Positions 33,837 through 37,704 of a stretch of 37,704 nucleotides of DNA are shown in pieces. This DNA comes from Lingula anatina (Eukaryota; Brachiopoda; Lingulata; Lingulida; Lingulidae), in the NCBI RefSeq assembly GCF_001039355.2, contig NW_019775783.1:176873-214576 (forward strand), in the 5' to 3' direction. The translations under genes and the position numbers were made by a program. The stretch's first letter is position 1. Each line of letters begins with the position of its first letter. A model generated the notes under the pieces. It did no database searches and was not told where the DNA came from. It saw only the letters and a program-made list of their open reading frames with translations.

Positions 33837-36112
33837 GGCGGGGTCGTCCTGGCAAGGGGGGTGTCCGTATACCATTTAAATAACCAGTGGTTAGGAAAAA
33901 CAACATGTACGTAAATTCCGTAAAAATATCCATTCGAATAGGTTAGAGTTCAGATAGTTTTGGGTGAAATGTTTATAAATTGCAAACCTGATTTAAAATT
34001 TATTTTGTGGTCTTCCAGTTTGGTTTTTTGGAAACCAATAACATCATTCGTGAGTCGTTTCATCTTAAGGGATGATGGGATAGGAAAATGCTTCAAGGCG
34101 GGGATGACGTCAGGAGGAACAACACCTCCAAACAAGGTTTCAATAGCGTTGTCAACAGTTGTCTTCAACCAAACAAACTCAGGTTCGTCAATTTTGTAGC
34201 TAAAAATTATAAGAAAGTGTTTACCTTGACATGCAAACATAAAACCTTGGACATAATAATGAATATTATGCCCAAGATAAAAGACCACTGTTTCCATGCA
34301 TATATAAGTGATTATCAAAATAAAAGTGCTTATATCAAATAAATTCGTTTCTATTATATTTGGTCTATTAAGTCATAACAAAATAACAACTATATGATTT
34401 ATGGTAAGCTCCTAACTTAGCGCCTAAATGTTAAACAAATACAACCTACATTTATAAGCCGTCACACGTCATACTGCTAAACACACCTGCATGGTCTAAA
34501 AGCGTGTAACATGTTATGGAGTTAAACGTGCTTAGGAGCTAAACTCGTCGAAAAAAATGAGACAAAACAGGCGCTTAGAAATGTGTTTAAGAGCTAAACA
34601 CTGTTTTTACTGTGTATATGCCGTTGAGATGAAGAATATTGTACCAGTAGCACCAATAATTATTGGAAGGTGTGCATATTTGCAGAGGCCATATTAAATT
34701 GTGTTATACTAGATGTTTCTTTATATCCATCTTTATTCTAATAACACCCAATTCCATCATCATAATTACAAAACCAAACAGCTCCCCGTATACCGGTATT
34801 TGTGTGAATATTTTTAAAACAAAGGGCATTTACATCAATGCAGCCACAGACGGTACTCCACCGGGGGTATATAATTCTATTAACATTTTGGTTAGGCACA
34901 GTGCAGTTTGATTTGTGTTTATTGGAATGATAAACAAAGGGGCATTTGTGCGTGCCTTATAGAGGATAAATGTATGCATACATATATAAGGCACTTTAAC
35001 TGTTGTACTTAAACGACGTTACCTTTTCCCAAACGCCATCCTGCTGACAATGTTGAAGACAAGTAACCGGATGTGAACATCTATGTCAAAAGGCTCGGTC
35101 TCCTTTTCAATCAAGGTGGCGACTTCCTCAAAAGCGGACCTCGTGAGTGATTCCAGTTTATCACCTGCTAAGTAGGTCCTAAGCGGTAAAAACAGTGCAT
35201 AAACATATATGACTTTTGACCAGACCATATATCTTTATTTATACAGTCACGACAGAGGGGGGGGGGGGGGGTACGTTAGTTAAAAAAAGTAGCCATACAC
35301 ATGTACAGTGGTACTGAATGTAATTGTGTATTAAAAGTGCAGATGTACCTATACAGGATGATATTCCTCTTTATAAGTGTACCAAACTTTAAACCAAAAA
35401 GTTAGATCATTATACCTGAATGCCTTTAAAGTCATTTGTCTTTGTAATTTCCACACAGGACCATAATTGGCAAAAGCTATGTCTCTGAAACCTCCGCTGA
35501 ATAGCCCAACTGACAAAAATATTCATATTATGGTTACGTGTAACTACGTTTTAATTACGTGATACAAAAGCAAAAGGAATAAGCACAATCGCCAACTCAT
35601 CTCATTTTTTTGTCTTGATTTACAATTCAAATATTGATTACTGATTTTGCTAAAAAAAAAAAAAAAAAAAAAAAAAAAACGAACAATGATGCGCCATGAA
35701 CAATGTCTTCTACATGTATTTTACAATGGCGACTGGAAAAGTCCACTTATCCATATCGTTCCAACAAATCCGAATTAATGTATTTTATGAAGAACATTGT
35801 ACAAAATAAACTGTCTGTTACTCACATTTCCAACTCATTTCGTCTCTCCCCGCGAATATTTCTTTCTTCTCAACAAACGCCTCGTGAACCATTTCCGCAG
35901 AGTTTAAAACCACAACCGTGTTACCGAAGCCTGTAAGCATAAATTGTCCAAAACAATAAATTAATACATTAATGTCCTTTTGTCTTTTATTGTACAGAAT
36001 GATAGACAACTCGCAATATACAATGTTCTCCACGAATAAACTGCTACAAAAGAAAAGTGTGCCAAAGAAAAGTGTGCCAAAACACACACAACCTTCCAAA
36101 AATAAAGAAAAA

Positions 36113-36151
<39 letters not shown>

Positions 36152-36812
36152 GTGTGGCCTTTTAGGTTAATATCCCAGGGAAATTGAAAACTAGTATCAA
36201 TATGTGTTTAGATTTAAAACTTGTATTCTTATACATGACAATAAAATTACAAAAATATGAAAACAAAGATTGGTACCGAAATTAACAGTGAAAATATCAC
36301 CGAATGACTTCCCGAGTTTAGTAAAGACAGCATACATTCGGCCATCCTTTCTGAATGCTGAAATTATATACACATAATTTTCCAACGGAAAAATAGATAA
36401 GCTTATTCTTTAAACCATTTAATTGAGTTAACCAAAATTGTGTCACAAGACAGACTTGTATTTGCAAAGCATGTAACCAAGCAGTGTCCAAAATGCCAAT
36501 AGGATTTTTAAAAATCATGAATTACATATAAGGAAAGAATTTTGTCGATTCATCCGATATCTTTAATGAAATAAGGATATTATATGAATATTAATATTTG
36601 TGTATTTGAATTAATTTTAAAATTGTCTCACCGAAGTAGTTCCCCAGTATCGGCAGCTGTGGAGGTCCTGGCGGCAGTTTGTACTTCTTCCTCTGTAGAT
36701 ATGACATCACCAACAGGAATACCGCGATCCCGACCAAGACGGTCTTCACAGTTAGTAAACTCAAAATACTCAAGATATGCATCATCTGAAATGTTCTGTC
36801 GATTATCACCAT
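30091..36812 (-). CDS. Cytochrome P450, CYP2 clan, copy B
   Basis: Eleven coding exons, minus strand: 36812-36632, 36357-36277, 35930-35826, 35509-35416, 35178-35023, 34199-33988, 32961-32833, 31874-31773, 31576-31442, 30755-30532 and 30219-30091 (stop TGA). Every exon has exactly the length of its partner in copy A and the protein is again 515 residues. All motifs are kept: PPGPP, WKLQR, AGTNTTS, EVMR, PERF and FSSGKRKCVG. Most changes are in the exon 6-7 region, which in CYP2 enzymes lies around helices F to H near substrate access: for example KTNLENTMQTF in A is KTTVDNAIETL in B, and EQMLLLREEL is DQLLLLKEEL. This may mean altered substrate range, which is inference. Introns differ from copy A by indels. 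No stop, frameshift or lost splice site is seen. Confidence 0.94.
31222..31422. mobile_element. MITE with ACCTCCGCC inverted ends, in P450 B intron 9
   Basis: Ortholog by duplication of the element at 16323-16523. The left end is ACCTCCGCCAAGG; the right end has diverged to CCTTGGTGGAGGT. Confidence 0.7.
33799..33842. repeat. (GT)n plus poly-G run
   Basis: A GT microsatellite runs directly into about 18 G residues in intron 6 of P450 B. This composition has no counterpart in copy A and is prone to sequencing error. Confidence 0.9.
35651..35680. repeat. Poly-A tract
   Basis: About 29 A residues in intron 3 of P450 B. The matching site in copy A (about 20218-20236) has only short A runs broken by G. 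Confidence 0.9.
36117..36149. repeat. (GA)n microsatellite
   Basis: About 16 GA units in intron 2 of P450 B, at the site matching the assembly gap of copy A. Confidence 0.95.
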
Positions 36813-36874
36813 AAGCAAATATTTGAGAGGCTTGACCCTTATGTAAAACAGCAGTATATCTCAACTCGTGTACT

Positions 36875-36881
36875 CTTTATA
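36875..36881 (-). promoter_or_regulatory. TATA box of P450 copy B
   Basis: TATAAAG on the minus strand, 63 bp upstream of ATG 36812, with the same spacing as copy A. About 110 bp around it are almost unchanged between the copies. Confidence 0.6.
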
Positions 36882-37205
36882 CTACCCGATAGTACTGAAA
36901 GACTGCTCTATATTTGCCAGGTGGACAAGAAATATTTTAGCCTGCAGTGCAGAACAGTGGACCTTTATATCGTATGAGACATATACTTCTTCTTAGTCTT
37001 AATATTCCAACATTTTGCCTAAAGATAAAACAGGCTGTAGAGTTCTGGAAACTAAATTAGATTGCGTTTTTAATTTGAAATACCATAGCGGTAATCACAT
37101 AAAATCGTTGACTATGTTCTATTTGGTAGTATTTACTATGAAGATAGTAACTTTGATTATGTGGTTTGTATTTGATATTCACGAGTTAATCAGTCACAAG
37201 TATTT

Positions 37206-37335
37206 AGCCCTTAAAGGGATAATAACTCTTCGTTTTGGCCAAAAAAAAAAAAAAAAGAATTTTCCTGGAGTAAACAACCATTTCCCCGTGCTTACCAATG
37301 GTTAATGAATACATTTGTACATTCAAAGTTAGTCC
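37206..37335. repeat. Dispersed repeat R1, copy 3 (upstream of P450 B)
   Basis: Partner of 21836-21975, with a shorter A-run (about 16). It lies about 330 bp upstream of the P450 B TATA box. Confidence 0.75.
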
Positions 37336-37601
37336 TTGTTTTTTTTTCTAAAAAGTTTGTTTAGCCATCATTGGAGGTCACATGGTTTAAAGACAAGCTC
37401 AGATATCAGAATAATAGCTATAACTGCCGTTTTTCTTGTACAACAGAATAAATAATATTTCTAGGAGTTGTTCACAATGTTTTTATTGTGAAATATAGAT
37501 CTCATACGAAGAGTACTTATCCATTTAAGCAGAACGATAGATTGGGACCAGATTTTTCTCCGTGTTTTCCGTCAGACAACCATCTACCAGCGTTGTGCAA
37601 C

Positions 37602-37704
37602 ATTTAGATTTTGAAAAATAAAATAAAATAAAACCAATACTATGACACTCTATTCCACAACCTGTTACAAATTGGTCTAGGTCCATCTGACCATCCCTTT
37701 TTTT
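37602..37704. other. End of window beyond the duplication
   Basis: About 100 bp with AAATA repeats, no longer alignable with the other arm. Nothing else is seen. Confidence 0.4.

Larger units (their letters stand above)
27130..37601. repeat. Segmental duplication, downstream arm
   Basis: Direct-orientation partner of 13156-22232, about 1.4 kb longer. Insertions at 28064-28812 and 29260-29529 and a longer P450 intron 6 explain most of the difference. The period between matching exons is 14.9-15.4 kb. Confidence 0.9.

Noticed and set aside
1-37704. CRISPR array, operon or bacterial system
   Set aside because: No regularly spaced repeats with unique spacers. Introns, TATA boxes and Pol III tRNA genes show that the DNA is nuclear and eukaryotic.

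Overview
The window is nuclear DNA from an animal. It is AT-rich, genes are split by GT-AG introns, and the spaces between are full of microsatellites and transposon remnants. The gene content (a CYP2-type cytochrome P450 with 11 coding exons, a DUF924 family, and an LRR domain joined to a trypsin-like protease) suits a marine invertebrate, perhaps a deuterostome such as a lancelet, hemichordate or echinoderm. A mollusc cannot be excluded from sequence alone.

Layout. (1) 1-6.5 kb, plus strand: two tandem DUF924 (PF06041) genes. The first is cut by the window edge and only its last three coding exons are present. The second is complete, with a TATA box, a presequence-like N-terminus and seven coding exons. 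The last three exons have the same lengths in both genes (102, 102 and 114 nt), so they are duplicates. (2) 7.7-10 kb, minus strand: a two-exon gene for a 626-residue protein with about ten 23-residue leucine-rich repeats followed by a serine-protease domain with an apparently complete His/Asp/Ser triad. (3) 10-13.1 kb: no recognisable gene, but two small clusters of promoter-type motifs. (4) 13.16-22.23 kb and 27.13-37.60 kb: two arms of a direct segmental duplication. Each arm carries, on the minus strand, one intact P450 gene and, just past its 3' end, one intron-containing elongator tRNA-Met(CAT) gene. (5) 22.2-27.1 kb, between the arms: mobile-element debris (a piggyBac-like N-terminal fragment in tandem, a LINE reverse-transcriptase tail with a perfect hairpin, long AT and AAT microsatellites).

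Comparing the two arms gives clean empty and filled sites. A 749-bp element with TAA target duplications (PIF/Harbinger-like) and a 270-bp MITE with TA target duplications (Tc1/mariner-like) are in the downstream arm only. An older MITE with ACCTCCGCC ends is in the same P450 intron in both arms, so it predates the duplication. Both P450 genes keep every coding exon open, every splice phase and all main motifs, so both are probably functional.

The most unusual items are the LRR-trypsin fusion, which resembles sensor-effector designs of innate immunity, the introns in both tRNA-Met genes, and an Asn in place of the usual acidic residue in the P450 I-helix. All calls are by eye from sequence; no database search was run.
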